From a bacterium (GTDB lineage: Bacteria; Verrucomicrobiota; Verrucomicrobiia; Opitutales; UBA953), in the NCBI GenBank assembly GCA_009926645.1, contig RFOO01000030.1, positions 1 to 8,417 of the forward strand: a stretch of DNA of 8,417 nt. The letters run 5' to 3'. Position 1 is the stretch's first letter. Each line of letters begins with the position of its first letter. The notes under the pieces are model-generated. The model was not told where the DNA came from. It ran no database searches and saw only the letters and a program-made list of their open reading frames with translations. This document shows positions 7,320 through 8,417 of the stretch, piece after piece. The translations under genes and the position numbers were made by a program.

Positions 7320-8417
7320 TTACTTAGCCTTTTTGCTCTTGGCGACCAATTCATAGAAACGGTCGAAGAGCACATCGGCATCGTTTGGACCAGGACCAGC
7401 TTCGGGGTGATACTGCACGGAGAAGACCGGCTTATCTTTAAGTCGAAGTCCAGAAACGGTATTATCGTTTAAATTGATTTCGGTGACAACAGCACCACAA
7501 CGCTCAAGCTCTTCAGGCTTCGAGGCAAATCCGTGATTTTGTGCCGTGATCGCGACGCGCCCTTCTTCCGTGTTTTTTACAGGCTGATTTCCTCCACGGT
7601 GACCGAACTTTAATTTATAAGTCGATGCACCAATCGCGTGCGTAATAATTTGGTGACCCAGACAAATTCCAAAAACCGGATACGACTGAATTAAATCGCG
7701 CACCGCTTCGTGAGCGTATTTCAGTGCAGCGGGATCGCCTGGGCCGTTGGACAGGAATACCCCGTCAGGATTATAGGTACGAATCACCGAGGCAGGTGTT
7801 GTCGCGGGGAAAACTTGAACATCAAAACCCGAATCAACTAAACGACGGAAAATCGAGGTCTTAGCACCAAAGTCATAAGCGGCGATACGATAACGAACCG
7901 CACGATTCTTGGGCTTGTTAAGGTTGGTACCAGTAACGGTAAAAGGGGCACAGTCTCCGACGGTTTGGTTATAGTTATAAGGCGCGGAACAGGTTACTTC
8001 TTTGACGAAGTCGGCTCCCACCGTACCCGACCAAGCTCGTGCACGCTTCAAGGCTTCTTCATCCGAAATACCTTCGGTCGAAAGACAGGCCTTCATTACT
8101 CCGCCCGAGCGTAATTTTTTCGTTAAAGCACGAGTATCGATTCCAGTAACGCCTGGGATACCATACTTCTTCAGCCAAGTACTGAGATCCGTCGTGGCCC
8201 GCCAATTGGAGACAACGGGAGAAAGTTCACGAACGATAAATCCAGTCACGTGTGGACGCTTTGATTCGAGATCGTCTTCGTTCACGCCATAGTTACCAAT
8301 CTGTGGCGTGGTCATGGTGACGATTTGTCCAAAGTAAGACGGGTCGGTCAGGATTTCCTGATACCCAGTCATACTGGTGTTGAATACCACTTCGCCGCAG
8401 AGGGTCTTCTCAGCCCC
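7320..8417 (-). CDS. carA: Carbamoyl-phosphate synthase small (glutaminase) subunit CarA, 5' partial
   Basis: CarA hydrolyses glutamine and passes ammonia to CarB, which makes carbamoyl phosphate for arginine and pyrimidine synthesis in the cytoplasm. The visible 365 residues begin GAEKTLCGEVVFNTSMTGYQ at the window edge, so only about 20 N-terminal residues are missing. The GTG at 8390 lies inside the conserved GEVVFNTSMTGYQEIL block and is not the start. The N-terminal CPSase domain continues through TPQIGNYGVN and GIPGVTGIDTRALTKKLR. The class I glutamine amidotransferase domain has SNGPGDP (oxyanion side), the nucleophile Cys in GICLGHQ (its codon at 7664-7662), and His and Glu of the triad in QYHPEAGPGPNDAD. 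In most CarA proteins this last motif reads EASPGP; here Ser is replaced by Gly, a mild change. The C-terminus ends in a short Lys-rich tail. carB is not in the window. Family and activity call are secure. Confidence 0.96.
   Translation of the reverse strand, partial: GAEKTLCGEVVFNTSMTGYQEILTDPSYFGQIVTMTTPQIGNYGVNEDDLESKRPHVTGFIVRELSPVVSNWRATTDLSTWLKKYGIPGVTGIDTRALTKKLRSGGVMKACLSTEGISDEEALKRARAWSGTVGADFVKEVTCSAPYNYNQTVGDCAPFTVTGTNLNKPKNRAVRYRIAAYDFGAKTSIFRRLVDSGFDVQVFPATTPASVIRTYNPDGVFLSNGPGDPAALKYAHEAVRDLIQSYPVFGICLGHQIITHAIGASTYKLKFGHRGGNQPVKNTEEGRVAITAQNHGFASKPEELERCGAVVTEINLNDNTVSGLRLKDKPVFSVQYHPEAGPGPNDADVLFDRFYELVAKSKKAK

Noticed and set aside
7305..7321. CAGCTG-centred near-palindrome between kup and carA as a bidirectional terminator.
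   Set aside because: The symmetry is only a few bases, leaves no loop for a hairpin and lacks a GC-rich stem, so it does not qualify as an intrinsic terminator.
1..8417. Search for CRISPR arrays, tRNA or rRNA genes, insertion sequences, prophage or defence genes.
   Set aside because: No spaced direct repeats, transposase motifs or RNA-gene signatures were seen. The window is densely filled with housekeeping genes.

Overview
The window carries six protein-coding regions. Base composition looks roughly balanced by eye. The best taxonomic guess is a member of the Planctomycetes-Verrucomicrobia-Chlamydiae group, most likely Verrucomicrobiota (Opitutae-like). This rests on a single-chain SecD-SecF fusion, the order yajC-secDF-recJ (secDF next to recJ is also the arrangement I recall from Chlamydia), and the general character of the Kup and CarA proteins. 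It is an inference; there is no rRNA or other phylogenetic marker in the window.

Layout from left to right. Positions 1-411 (+) hold the 3' end of an unrecognised gene with a lysine/glutamate-rich tail. Its stop codon shares the palindrome TTAA with the stop of recJ, which converges on it. Positions 408-5083 (-) form a three-gene unit transcribed right to left: yajC (4736-5083), secDF (to about 2045 by homology, but open to 1778) and recJ (408-2042). A 141-bp divergent intergenic region (5084-5224) has a good promoter candidate for yajC, an inverted repeat over its -10 box, and small hairpins in the leader. Positions 5225-7306 (+) hold kup, a full-length potassium transporter. Positions 7320-8417 (-) hold carA, the glutaminase subunit of carbamoyl-phosphate synthase, cut only at its first roughly 20 residues by the window edge. 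kup and carA meet tail to tail with 13 bp between them.

Functionally, YajC and SecDF are accessory membrane subunits of the Sec translocon. RecJ is the single-strand 5'-3' exonuclease of DNA repair and appears to ride on the same transcript. Kup and CarA are separate housekeeping genes. I see no mobile element, CRISPR array, RNA gene or defence system.

The most notable point is the secDF-recJ junction near 2042. SecDF has no stop codon where its family homology ends and runs 88 residues into recJ in another frame. RecJ lacks the first 25-30 residues usual in the family and can start only at a GTG with no Shine-Dalgarno sequence. Together these look like a small deletion, or an assembly error, that removed the end of secDF and the start of recJ. 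A real 265-bp gene overlap is the alternative.
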